64,000 nucleotides of DNA, taken from Giardia muris. Taxonomy: Eukaryota; Fornicata; Diplomonadida; Hexamitidae. Location: NCBI GenBank assembly GCA_006247105.1, contig CM016925.1, positions 1,178,001 through 1,242,000 on the forward strand. The letters are read 5' to 3'. Below are positions 26,801-35,699 of this stretch, one piece after another; position 1 is the stretch's first letter; each line of letters opens with the position of its first letter. Position numbers and translations under genes: made by a program. The notes under the pieces were generated by a model. The model had not been told where the DNA came from. It saw only the letters and a list, made by a program, of their open reading frames with translations, and did not search any database.

Positions 26801-28385
26801 GTTCTCTGCGTTAGCGGGGACGTTCCAGACCACCAAGGATGCGGCTCCTGCATCCATCCCTTTCACCTCTCCCATCTCCGAAAGCTTATTACGTGCGGAC
26901 GTTGAGAAATTAGATCTTCTCCTTGCCGAGCAACCTGGACCACATATCACGCCATATTTCGCCAGTCATACGCCAGCGACCACGACTATGATGGCCTCAG
27001 GTGACTACGATCGAAACTCAGTTATTGGAGGGATGCTACGGCGCATCAGCCGCAATATCGCCTCCGAACGTTTGTCAACGGGATCTGAAGACACCGATAT
27101 TCAAAGCACAACTGTCAGACGCCAAGGAGCCGCTCTGCAGAGACTTCTGAAGTCTCATGTCGCACTCAATCAGGATATGACGTTTCCGGAGCTTCTAACG
27201 GTCCAGCCTTCTCCTCATGGTCGAGTAATGATCCCACCCGAGTATAACCTCGTCCTTAAGTCGGATCCTTCCTTCCTAGATTACCTTGCGCTCTTCAACT
27301 CTTATGACAACAGTTCTAACAACATTTGGGACGACAAGGCTCTTCTTCGTGACGTCCTACGGGTCTTCGGAGGCATTGGAGGGCCTTCCGAGCCCCTTGC
27401 ATATGGACTGGTACATACAACAATGGATATCATCCAAGGATTTTCTGAAGAGGAACCAAAGGAAGTGGAGAACCTGTGCATCGATGATCTCGAACACTAT
27501 GGGGAGCTGTCACTCTGTGATGACCACTTCCTTCCACCTCGGATGGCCTCCTTGCAAAGGCGTCCCAACTCGATTCCAGGGCCTGTGCGTTTAGCCCCAG
27601 ATTCCTTATCGCTCTGTCTCTTGGAGGATGACGTAACGGCCGGCGGAGAGTACTCTTGTTGTTCAGGAGATATTGTGGAGCACATTCGTGCGAATCTCAT
27701 GGTTCCATATGATGCACCTAAAGAACCACAAACGACACTCTATTCTGGCCCTATGCCGGTACGCGACCTCGTACACCCCAACACTAAGGGCGAGTCGACG
27801 ACGGGTGTCCTCACGTCTGCACCCCTTTCTAATTCAGAAACCACACGCATGGAAAGCGATGCCATTCCAGAGGTCCTCACCTTCTCGTCTCTAGAGTGCG
27901 CTAGGCGGCATCCTGAGCAGCACGGATACCTCTCCGCAATAATCAAGAAGTTAGACTTTAAGGGTTACCCATACCCACAGTTTTGTACAATTCGAGAGTC
28001 CATCATAGCGTCCATCAACTCCGGGCTCATAGCAGGCTACTTCCTTGGAACCCGCATCATGATCAGTAGTTGTCTCGCGTTCGATGCCGTCTATAATTCC
28101 TCATTAGGAGTAGCAAATCTAGAGGCAATGATCCCACCGATTCACCTCGCGGTCCTCTTCGCCGGGACGGTCTCGAGGCTCCGGAGTAGTTCTATTGATC
28201 CCCAATACGATACCCTTCACCCACGGGTATATACAAGCAAACTAGTCGCAGAGAAGCTTCCACGCCCTGCTCTCTTTGACCATCAAGCATTTGCCGCCGG
28301 ACTCTTCGAACAAAGTGATTTAGATAGCATCCAGCCCACAGGCTCTAGATCCCAAGATTCTCTAGCCCCTGACGCACAAGATTGA
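23865..28385 (+). CDS. Large protein with DBF4-type zinc finger, candidate DBF4 homologue
   Basis: A 1506-aa protein. Near residues 528-555 it has GQCSICGVGYSNYLDHVRSQ followed by LHLTKYREY, an exact C-x2-C-x9-H-x5-H spacing with Tyr, Leu and Ser placed as in the DBF4 family zinc finger (YCE.C...Y..LE.H..S..H). DBF4 activates Cdc7 kinase at replication origins. The N-terminal 500 residues are folded-looking but unrecognised. The C-terminal 900 residues mix acidic, Ser-rich disorder with helical blocks. No BRCT-like motif was recognised, and the protein is about twice the usual DBF4 size. The start at 23865 follows GAACAAAAA. Its last 41 bases overlap the 3' end of the convergent 616-aa gene. 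It may instead be an unrelated zinc-finger protein. Confidence 0.7.
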   Translation: MAMSRVISSRRDFNPRTLVELVLDYAVVLAPDLSGPVRSRLSKRCRQAFVPLLTMNQVTERCHLGMESRSLFLVTAGTYRVAEALACDYITIPDFSFEKLLLQCIGDNENLERSVAHTLSLPHVLITRASLIGGWVGLSSLAGSFGTNRLARLRTFQLAGLTEGQPEADGAEVSHIVFAFQDLYHVYSPHYSDTLKCEKLYPEMIVPCTFYDTRSYAPIQLLPALCENPMNSDYYINDCRFLGTYDASEPPVIGAPRLVIRGASLHYPFNNPVDFIVQKGNDIIATSKCLQHAYQAYERLASIAVIFLAKELSMAIAGAQATYQKIVAATKAVQLTRHSLSRPGDFSVDPKRVMSPGYDFDYINISEIPIPVDVAAAYPDFILDYDELGYVFGYRLRDVGSTGTGWSAWNPAAPLIMGQLRSYKLDPDKDAVQFHESDDVIIIRTEDPAETFAVPRNGRALTTFQLLNAITRLLHLHRRAKSLSSGSRPFSSDIDRVDKYGVPVYNDLSARRTGLDQGDAIIMEDKAKGQCSICGVGYSNYLDHVRSQLHLTKYREYLTQLNLLKPLQLCAALSEQKTSMEKQLCNIAMSIVSHERIPYGVVVEAMNQTLAALRFRIQLDPDDVPRSASPTCRTPSFTTWREKTLRRQQNAYNEALVGVLEEGGDKPDERLVDLIVTGVGAYLRETKSLPTSENQTDLVGTALKEYTGTLAEALMAAGFSGDQIRQREIIKREVEARLSPEELDSFKHHALMTSQTRVPFRGLEDIVPSSVLYAQAKQLCDRGEVSSPTEPSDSDENAESHATTRKSNPACSFAAYSECAHAFQQDHVREALNAMYGYFDMDDLASNWEDPNGHGGARKSLQLGSSTDGVAQDLRTSLQEQVEQHKGRVLNAIQYVYRYLVQTRCSSPLEAGMCGVQQPLDLCDSVVGLSGLHDSNFSQPETTPLQDLRASAFEASVLGLLDGERAPTSDGDGPAQEEMFSALAGTFQTTKDAAPASIPFTSPISESLLRADVEKLDLLLAEQPGPHITPYFASHTPATTTMMASGDYDRNSVIGGMLRRISRNIASERLSTGSEDTDIQSTTVRRQGAALQRLLKSHVALNQDMTFPELLTVQPSPHGRVMIPPEYNLVLKSDPSFLDYLALFNSYDNSSNNIWDDKALLRDVLRVFGGIGGPSEPLAYGLVHTTMDIIQGFSEEEPKEVENLCIDDLEHYGELSLCDDHFLPPRMASLQRRPNSIPGPVRLAPDSLSLCLLEDDVTAGGEYSCCSGDIVEHIRANLMVPYDAPKEPQTTLYSGPMPVRDLVHPNTKGESTTGVLTSAPLSNSETTRMESDAIPEVLTFSSLECARRHPEQHGYLSAIIKKLDFKGYPYPQFCTIRESIIASINSGLIAGYFLGTRIMISSCLAFDAVYNSSLGVANLEAMIPPIHLAVLFAGTVSRLRSSSIDPQYDTLHPRVYTSKLVAEKLPRPALFDHQAFAAGLFEQSDLDSIQPTGSRSQDSLAPDAQD

Positions 28386-30195
28386 GTACACGATTGCAGC
28401 ACTCCTGAGTCCGAACCCCGCGGACCATCCCTAAAATCTGTTCAATGTCTACGGCAACCTCTTCTGTAAAGAAGGTGTCCTCAGCTCGTGGTAGGAGCTG
28501 CATGGATAGCTCAATCACCTGCATCAGAAATTCCACGATCTTGCTGTCTACCTTCCGTGCGGAAGCGTTAGAGTTCATGGCCAAGAGCCGTAGTAGCTTC
28601 CGAGCAGCACGAGGAGCATCAAGCTCGAAAAGACGTTCAAGCACTACTGGTGGGGCTACTCGAGCCCGTGCTTGAGTGAGAAGTGTCACGATGAAGCGGA
28701 GCGCCTCGGCAACGATAGGGGGTAACGATGACCGGAAGTTGCGGAGAATAGCCTTAAGAAGCGAGTGTGTTGCAAAAAACTCAAAGCAACCGTCGATGAC
28801 GGCATTCGATGCGATGTACATGCAGAGCCTCTTGACGCTCTCACTGTGACTTCTCAGGAGGAGTGTTGCAAGCATTGAAACGAACCCACTGCTTATGTAG
28901 CCTTGAGCCAAAAGCTGGTCGACGGAAAACGCATGGGTGATCTGCACGGTGACTTCAAGAGCCGCAACGATCACCTCACTCTCGAAAAGCCCTCCGGAGC
29001 CCATCCCTATAGTATCTGTCAACAAAAGGAAGCCTCCCTCAGCAACGAAGACCTCTCCGAGAGATTCAGAGGTGAGTAGTACGTTACGGAGAGTAAGGAG
29101 GGTATAGATAAGGAGGCTTGAAAACGCAGAGAGAGACGCCTGAAGGACATTGGCAGGACTAGGAGAAACTTCGCTTGGTTGTGCGGCACCATTGACTAGT
29201 CGTCGAAGTAACATCAGTTCTGCGCCCAGAATATGTCGAAGCACCTTAATGGTGGTCTCTGCGAGTTCGGAGGAGCAGGATGAGGTTGTCAACGAGAGAA
29301 GAATGACAAAGCCATCTCGTACGAGGAAGTATGGATATAAATTGATGAAAGGGGCGCAAGGATCCTGTGGAAGACCCTTCCAGTTCGTCAGCATCACGAA
29401 GAAGAAGTAAGATGCGTCCCAGCCAAAGGAGAGGTACTCAAGCATATTCAGAATCCGCATATTCAAAGTTATAGGGAGTTCGAGATGCTCCCGCGTGAGA
29501 TAGATATGAAGCATCTCTCCGAAGATATCAAGACCTTCATGAAGGAGTGTAAAGAGCGTCGAGTACATGTGGACCCTTTCTGCCATCTCAAGGTATCCAC
29601 AGCCATCAAGAGCTTGACGCAGCATCAGATTCGGTTCTAGAGTGGGGACTGTCGTTGGAGGTGGAAGATCAGTAACCCAAGGGTAAAGGGTAAACAACTC
29701 TGCATATCGTGGGAAGAGGGAGGTGACAATGCACTTCAAGTTACCTGCAAGGGTCACCTGTTCAAGAATATCATGCCGGACCATTACCCGTAACACGCGA
29801 AGCGTACTGACTAGGAAGATATGCGTCTGCATGACATATGTTGTGAAAAGGCCCTCTGTAGGGGCCAGGATAAGAAGCCTTTCAAGAACATCTCCAAGCT
29901 CCTGAAATGGGGTCATTTGAAGTAGTAGTTCCGAGAGGGCGGAAAAGTCCTTCTCCAGGACGGCCTGGAGCTCAGAGAAGGTTCCAGAAACTGTGACCAT
30001 CCGCTCTATAAGAGTTTCGACGTTCTCCGCCAGAAGGATTGAGGCAATGAACTCGTGTTGTTTGCAAAGGGAGAGGGCTTGCTGTTCGGATGGTGAAAGC
30101 GAAGCTCGTGTGGGCTGGGTGTGGCCATGACTCACGACGCTCCGGAGGAGCCGTGCATCCGCAAGTCTGGCCACACGCAAGGTGCTTTTCTCCAT
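28345..30195 (-). CDS. Hypothetical helical-repeat protein, 616 aa
   Basis: Leu-rich, almost entirely helical sequence with armadillo/HEAT-like periodicity (FSALSELLLQMTPFQELGDV; LLRSHSESVKRLCMYIASNA; SLPPIVAEALRFIVTLL). No catalytic or zinc motif and no clear membrane segment. The family is not identified. The start MEKSTLRVARLADARLL at 30195 follows AAATTCATTA, which lies in the 8-bp gap after the cyclase stop and in its last codons. The 3' end overlaps the DBF4-like gene by 41 bp. Probably a scaffold or adaptor; this is inference from fold type only. Confidence 0.78.
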   Translation of the reverse strand: MEKSTLRVARLADARLLRSVVSHGHTQPTRASLSPSEQQALSLCKQHEFIASILLAENVETLIERMVTVSGTFSELQAVLEKDFSALSELLLQMTPFQELGDVLERLLILAPTEGLFTTYVMQTHIFLVSTLRVLRVMVRHDILEQVTLAGNLKCIVTSLFPRYAELFTLYPWVTDLPPPTTVPTLEPNLMLRQALDGCGYLEMAERVHMYSTLFTLLHEGLDIFGEMLHIYLTREHLELPITLNMRILNMLEYLSFGWDASYFFFVMLTNWKGLPQDPCAPFINLYPYFLVRDGFVILLSLTTSSCSSELAETTIKVLRHILGAELMLLRRLVNGAAQPSEVSPSPANVLQASLSAFSSLLIYTLLTLRNVLLTSESLGEVFVAEGGFLLLTDTIGMGSGGLFESEVIVAALEVTVQITHAFSVDQLLAQGYISSGFVSMLATLLLRSHSESVKRLCMYIASNAVIDGCFEFFATHSLLKAILRNFRSSLPPIVAEALRFIVTLLTQARARVAPPVVLERLFELDAPRAARKLLRLLAMNSNASARKVDSKIVEFLMQVIELSMQLLPRAEDTFFTEEVAVDIEQILGMVRGVRTQECCNRVLNLVRQGLENLGI

Positions 30196-30203
30196 TAATG
30201 AAT

Positions 30204-33200
30204 TTACACTCGATCAGGGATCGTGACGTGATAAACGGTCCCGAGTGCCGTCTGAACAGGTGTGTACGCGTACTCGAGATGCTCGTCTTCAAGTTTTGCG
30301 GCATGGACCTTCAGGGCCTCTTGTTCATAACGAGCCTCATCGAAGTTCTGACGCCAGAGCTTCTCCCCACTCACGAGTAACTGATGCACCTGTTCAGAGA
30401 TGTAAACGGTGTCCTTCATCGCAACGGATTGAACTGCGTCGGCCCGATTCGGGACAGACCCAAAGACGTCGAAGCGATATTGCTTGTTACCAAGGAGTGA
30501 GCCAAAGGCAAAGCCCGTACAGATTCCAACTCGAAGTCCTATGGTTGCTTCGTCGAAGTTATGCTTTCGTGCGATCTCTTTGCAGTCTCGTAGGAACCCA
30601 AATCCAGCAGCTATGAGTAGGACGATTCCATCATAAAGCTGCAAGAGCTCATCGATCTCTTCACGTCTGGCCTTCTTTTCGGCCGTGCGCCCGTCTACGG
30701 AGTCGTACCGCTTTAAGTAGCCTGGAAGTGACATCACCTCGTACGCGTCCCCGATCGACTTTATCTGAAGCAGCTGAGCCGAACGGCGAATCCGTTGGTT
30801 GAAGAGGGAAAAGAGGGCGTTCAGAAAGTCGAGTATCGTCGTCGCCGAGTGATCAGAACTGAGCTTCGTGAAGTTGACGATATCGAGGGATAAATACCCG
30901 ACCTTACCGAAACAAACGATTGGACGGTTCGGTGGGAGGTAGCGTGGGTCGTTGAAGTTAGCATAGAGTTGGGCCACGTATGTTAGACCATCATTCAAAC
31001 ACCGTCTTCGAAGTTGACGTCGTTTCTCAGTTACATGAAGATAATCGGTCGCCGTCTTTTCCAGATGCAATAGAATTTGAGCATCATCGTCACGGATCTC
31101 AGGGGGTAAGTCCCACATGACCGTAGTTAGGGCTGTGAAGTCCAGTTGATAGTCAACAAGATATGGAGAGTCAGATTGGTCTGTTACACGAACAGTAGCA
31201 ACACGAGGTAGGGTCTTGTTCTCCCACATCTCGGTCATGGTTGAGAGGTACCGTAAGTCTCGCATATAAGACTCAATGAACTGGAAGACCCCCTCAGTCG
31301 ATCGTACAGCCTCGGGTTGGTTGGTGGCGATCATGACGTCGATCGTCATCGAGGGCAAGATCGACCGCAACTGGCTCTTGTACTGCTTGATGTGGCGGAT
31401 CTGTTCGTACTTCCAGGCGAGAGAGAGACTGAAGACGTTAACGTGGCGTGTGACGAAGATGAGAGCAAGGAGACTGAAGACGATATCGAAAAAGACCGCG
31501 CTCTTGTCGCCCACAAGCGACAGAGTCAGGAGGAAGAGCAACGGGATGAAGATGGCGACGTAATTGAAACTGATGAAGAAGGGTGAGGAGGTATTCGAGG
31601 TCAAGATCGTGACCAGGTAAATTGTTTGAGTAACGTATGCAAAAAGAATCAGGAGAGCGACGACGTTAGGCTTCTCGTCGATTGAGTTATTCAACGTGGA
31701 ATCGAAACCGATGGAATAAAAGAATTGAACTGTCAGCATCAAGAAGCATGTAACAAACGTGACGAAGGCCCTAAAGTTGACAATCAGTTGGTGGTAAACT
31801 AGCTCACTCCCAAGTCTATCACATGGTATTCCACGTTCATTTGCGATATCAAGATCGTGTTTGACAACTTGTCTGACGCCCTTCAGTCGGCGCGTATACG
31901 CGAAAATGATGACGAGCCAGATCAGATTAAGAAGGAGAATGGCAACGTGAATATATACGACGGAGCTGAAGGTGACCGTTATGCCGAATATCGAGATCAT
32001 GGCTTCATACTTAAAGCCACTAAGCTTCACGATGAGGATGAAGCAGAAGAAGTTCCCGCAGACACAGAAAACATCCGACCAGTAGTATTGGGACCGCATC
32101 GTGCCAGTTACTAGGAAGGCGTAGTCCACATTTGCTGCACACATCGTTCGTACCCGCTTGGATAGCTCCGATATCTCTTTGATGCAGTGCCAAGCCCGAT
32201 AAACGTTAATGGCAATGATCCTTGGAGATAAAAAGTCAAGTGTCTCCACCCTATGATTCTCTTCAGTCATCGTCGTCTCAGTGGTATACGAATAATCCGA
32301 AAACTGTGGTGGGGGATTGTCCCCTTCAAGATAGCCCATCCCCTGGTGCAAATCATCTCCACATAGCTCCAAAGAACGCAAGGTCGTCGCCGTACTCCCA
32401 CTAAGCGGGCCAGCCTCCAAGTCCTTCGAGTCGTCATTCCCATAGTTGATGGCGTTGTCGGATAGATATTGAGCATGCGCATAATGGATGTTTGGGGTCG
32501 ACTGTGTCCGATGTGATAGAATGCTGAAGAAGTTCTTGATCTGGTTATCTATCGTCAAGGGACCTTGTGTCGTATGCTTCTGGATAGCAGTGCGGGTCGG
32601 TTTCCTCTCATCAGACGTCAAGTTGGAGCTAAATGAGTCACGGTTTCCCTCGACACTACTAAGAGTCGAGGTCGAATCACGAATCACTTGCCCATTGCTC
32701 TGAATATGGCTTGCTGGAACGATGACGTCTTCTCGCTCCATCGTTGGGCGTAAGTCCTGCGCGGGGACATCCGAATCCTCCAATAAAGGTAGGTCCAGTT
32801 CCACCTCCGTTGGACCTGCCGTACGCTTCAAGATGTTCCGAATGACCGAACCCTTTGGATCATTCGTGAAGTTATCATGATAATCGAGAGAATGAACGCT
32901 CGAGGCATCCGAATGATCAAGAATTTGATGACTCAATTCATGGTGATAGATATCGTCTCCAATGGAGTGCCAAGGATCATCCGTCTGTAGAAGAGAGGTC
33001 GTCTCATCCATATCACCATCAATGTCGGCAAGGTAGGATAAGGAACCTCCTTTGCCTGGGAATTGCTGCTTCCGAAGAAAATAAGGGGTTGGATGAAACT
33101 TTTCCTGCCCATCTAAGGCGTCAAGGAACGATGAGGACGCACTCTCCCCACTACGGCTCGAAGGGATATAGTTCTTCGAGATCTTCCCATAGACATACGG

Positions 33201-35675
33201 GCTCTCTATGAGGAGCCGTTGTAATTGCCCCAGCCCTCTTCTGGAGCGGTAGTTCTCCGTAAAAGAGCTATCGAAGGTTTTGGAGCTGTCACGGGAAGGT
33301 AAATGACCCCATTCCGAACTCGTCGCAAAGGATGGTTGAAAGTTCAACGGTTCCGATGGATCCAGAACATATTTCCCACGAATAGCCTTGATAGCCTCAA
33401 GTGGCTCAAGGGTCCGACCAGACGTGGAAATCCCCGTGGTACTCCTCGATGAAGTCAGGCGTTGGATCTTGTTTCCTGTCATCGGATCGATTAGTGCCGC
33501 AGACCGCCGCTTGCGATGCGTTCCTCGAAGCCCAAAAGTCGTTTTAAGGTCATAAAATTCGCAACCCAAAGGAAGAAGAGAATAATCACCAGTCCAAACG
33601 CTATAGATCATTGGACCAAGAGTATCGTCCAAGGGAGCCATATTCTTTCGTATGAACTCCGTATAACTGCGATAGCCATACGTGTCGTTTATGGGGAACA
33701 CAGCTGACTCTCCTGAGGGAGAGGGTTCAGTAGGAATATGGGAAGGGACATATCCGAGCCGCTTGTTCCCCGCCTTCGTTGCTCTCTCCTTTTGCGCCTT
33801 AGAACGCTGTAGGAGCCGTGTTGCGCAGAAGATATAGTAGATGTGCTGCTTATCATCCCGTTGCATCTCAAGACTTTCCTCGAGGGAAGAGAGGGCACCA
33901 AGGAAGTCAGCATGAGTGATGAAATGGCTTGAGGGTAGAAGATCGCGGTTTGTAAAGGTCCAGAAGCGAGGACGCAGATACTTCCGAGTACAATCTCCCA
34001 GGTATGCATGAAGAAGACGATGATACGCAGATCCAAAGGCGCGGCGAAGGACCCAAGGGAAGTAATCCGTTTCAGTTACCTCAACCACCCACGTAATCCC
34101 TTCTTTCCCTTTAAAGATGCGTGGGTATATCATACCGAAGCGGTAACATGGGGGACAGGAGTGCACCAGCTCTCGAGATACCGTTGTGATGCTTGGACTG
34201 GGCAAGTATGTCAAGATCTCTCGCATCTTATGTGTCAAACGGTCATCTATTGGTTTTATGCCTTCCAACTCGGTCTGATCCAGGGGTGAGTGGGTGACGG
34301 GCTCCAATGACCGTGGTTGTGCCATATATTTATGTCGATCGAAGAAGTCGTCACGCTTGAAGAAAACACCCGTTTCGAAGCCTCGGGCGATTCGTGCCGC
34401 CATATTCACCGTGTCTCCCCAGACGTCAAAGTTACACTCCGCGTGCTCCTGGCCAAGCATCCCGGTGATAACAGACCCACGGGTAATTCCCGCCGAGACG
34501 TTGAAGTTTAAGTCATCTCCGATCTTCTTTGCGGCCAAACAGAAGGTGACCATGAGTTTGAAATGGTCGTTGCTCGTAAGGGGGGGAGGGAACCAACAAT
34601 GGTCTGTGGACTTCATCCCGAACTGTCGGATATGGGAATCGAGAGATCTCTCACCGTATTGCAGTCCCGAGGCGGCCATATAGAGGGTATAGGTCGACTT
34701 GACCTTCTGAACCCCAATGACCTCCGAAAGGAAGTCTAATGAGCAATACAGGACGTTGAGGCGGCTCATGAAGCTATGAGTATCCGCATCTATGTCGGTG
34801 GCGATGACGGTTGGGTACGTGTCGGAGTCTCTAGACGTACGTTCCGAGATCGCGATGTATGCAAAGCAAACCTGGCGATTGACGAAGGGGGCGAGCACAT
34901 AGTGCTGATCCGTCATCCGAAGGATTGGTTCGAGGGGCAACGCACTAAGGAAGAGGGTCATGACCTGGACCGCCATGGCTGTGACCATCCGATAGGTCGC
35001 CTTCAGGTCAAGCATGGGAATCGGCACGTGAAACGATACGAAGTAGTACATGGCATAAAGGCAGAGAACCAGCCCCAGAAGGAGGGCCGCCGCCGTCACA
35101 ATATTTGAGAGCTTATAGACGATAATACACGCGGGATACAGCAGAAGGAGCAGGTACACAAGTCTCCCCGCAAAGGCCACTGGTGCCACCAACGCCAGAA
35201 AGATGCAGACCAGCTGGATGGAAAGCTCCATAAACGCCGGGATGACCGTGTACTCCGTCGTCAGGGCCGCCAAGATGCTCGAGCAGAGAACACGAAGACT
35301 GAGTGCCAGCGTGTAGCAACGCCTGAAGACAATGGCCTGAGACTGCACGCATGTGCACCCGGTCATCAGGTACTCAATCTCGCTCTTATCTCGACAACGA
35401 TCACAGACGTACCTCAACTTTGATCGATACATGGCCACGACGAGAAGGCTGCCGACGAGTGCCTCAACAACGCGGGAGTTCCCGACGATGAGGGAGAGCT
35501 TCGTGTCCCATGAGCCCACATAGAAGATTGGGAGGGTAATGGCCGTAATCGTCAGGACGAAGAAGGCGTAGTATTGGATTCCGAGGTGAAGGAAATAGAT
35601 CAAGTCCTCATCCGCCTGGGGCATGAACCAGGTCCGGAACCGCCGGCTGCCCAAGCAGGGGCGCAAGGAGGGCAT
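30204..35675 (-). CDS. Large membrane adenylyl cyclase with C2-like domain first and C1-like domain last
   Basis: An 1823-aa class III nucleotide cyclase. Residues about 22-240 hold the first membrane block; about 265-470 is the first catalytic domain, with VQKVKSTYTLYMAASGL near 328, GITRGSVITGMLG, and FDVWGDTVNMAARI near 421. Then comes a long disordered Ser/Asp-rich linker (about 600-1140), a second membrane block (about 1195-1412), and the second catalytic domain with LSLDIVNFTKL near 1598, IKSIGDAYEVMSLPG and FDVFGSVPNRAD near 1738. The last domain carries both metal-binding Asp residues. The first lacks them but keeps the Asn/Arg pair and the adenine-selecting Lys (KVKS) and Asp (FDVWG). 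The pair should form one ATP-specific site. The ATG at 35675 is 24 bp from the divergent NOC2 ATG; an ATG at 35624 is possible. TGTAAAT at the stop resembles a polyadenylation signal. Confidence 0.9.
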   Translation of the reverse strand: MPSLRPCLGSRRFRTWFMPQADEDLIYFLHLGIQYYAFFVLTITAITLPIFYVGSWDTKLSLIVGNSRVVEALVGSLLVVAMYRSKLRYVCDRCRDKSEIEYLMTGCTCVQSQAIVFRRCYTLALSLRVLCSSILAALTTEYTVIPAFMELSIQLVCIFLALVAPVAFAGRLVYLLLLLYPACIIVYKLSNIVTAAALLLGLVLCLYAMYYFVSFHVPIPMLDLKATYRMVTAMAVQVMTLFLSALPLEPILRMTDQHYVLAPFVNRQVCFAYIAISERTSRDSDTYPTVIATDIDADTHSFMSRLNVLYCSLDFLSEVIGVQKVKSTYTLYMAASGLQYGERSLDSHIRQFGMKSTDHCWFPPPLTSNDHFKLMVTFCLAAKKIGDDLNFNVSAGITRGSVITGMLGQEHAECNFDVWGDTVNMAARIARGFETGVFFKRDDFFDRHKYMAQPRSLEPVTHSPLDQTELEGIKPIDDRLTHKMREILTYLPSPSITTVSRELVHSCPPCYRFGMIYPRIFKGKEGITWVVEVTETDYFPWVLRRAFGSAYHRLLHAYLGDCTRKYLRPRFWTFTNRDLLPSSHFITHADFLGALSSLEESLEMQRDDKQHIYYIFCATRLLQRSKAQKERATKAGNKRLGYVPSHIPTEPSPSGESAVFPINDTYGYRSYTEFIRKNMAPLDDTLGPMIYSVWTGDYSLLPLGCEFYDLKTTFGLRGTHRKRRSAALIDPMTGNKIQRLTSSRSTTGISTSGRTLEPLEAIKAIRGKYVLDPSEPLNFQPSFATSSEWGHLPSRDSSKTFDSSFTENYRSRRGLGQLQRLLIESPYVYGKISKNYIPSSRSGESASSSFLDALDGQEKFHPTPYFLRKQQFPGKGGSLSYLADIDGDMDETTSLLQTDDPWHSIGDDIYHHELSHQILDHSDASSVHSLDYHDNFTNDPKGSVIRNILKRTAGPTEVELDLPLLEDSDVPAQDLRPTMEREDVIVPASHIQSNGQVIRDSTSTLSSVEGNRDSFSSNLTSDERKPTRTAIQKHTTQGPLTIDNQIKNFFSILSHRTQSTPNIHYAHAQYLSDNAINYGNDDSKDLEAGPLSGSTATTLRSLELCGDDLHQGMGYLEGDNPPPQFSDYSYTTETTMTEENHRVETLDFLSPRIIAINVYRAWHCIKEISELSKRVRTMCAANVDYAFLVTGTMRSQYYWSDVFCVCGNFFCFILIVKLSGFKYEAMISIFGITVTFSSVVYIHVAILLLNLIWLVIIFAYTRRLKGVRQVVKHDLDIANERGIPCDRLGSELVYHQLIVNFRAFVTFVTCFLMLTVQFFYSIGFDSTLNNSIDEKPNVVALLILFAYVTQTIYLVTILTSNTSSPFFISFNYVAIFIPLLFLLTLSLVGDKSAVFFDIVFSLLALIFVTRHVNVFSLSLAWKYEQIRHIKQYKSQLRSILPSMTIDVMIATNQPEAVRSTEGVFQFIESYMRDLRYLSTMTEMWENKTLPRVATVRVTDQSDSPYLVDYQLDFTALTTVMWDLPPEIRDDDAQILLHLEKTATDYLHVTEKRRQLRRRCLNDGLTYVAQLYANFNDPRYLPPNRPIVCFGKVGYLSLDIVNFTKLSSDHSATTILDFLNALFSLFNQRIRRSAQLLQIKSIGDAYEVMSLPGYLKRYDSVDGRTAEKKARREEIDELLQLYDGIVLLIAAGFGFLRDCKEIARKHNFDEATIGLRVGICTGFAFGSLLGNKQYRFDVFGSVPNRADAVQSVAMKDTVYISEQVHQLLVSGEKLWRQNFDEARYEQEALKVHAAKLEDEHLEYAYTPVQTALGTVYHVTIPDRV

Positions 35676-35699
35676 GTACTCAAGCTACCCTTTTTTGAA
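35676..35699. promoter_or_regulatory. 24-bp divergent promoter, cyclase / NOC2
   Basis: This spacer contains CTTTTTTGAA directly before the NOC2 ATG. The cyclase side (GTAGCTTGAGTAC) is less A/T-rich, suggesting the same T/A tract serves both directions. Confidence 0.5.

Noticed and set aside
35574..35699. N-terminal extension of the NOC2-like gene
   Set aside because: It would start with TTG and overlap the cyclase start region; the ATG at 35700 follows CTTTTTTGAA.
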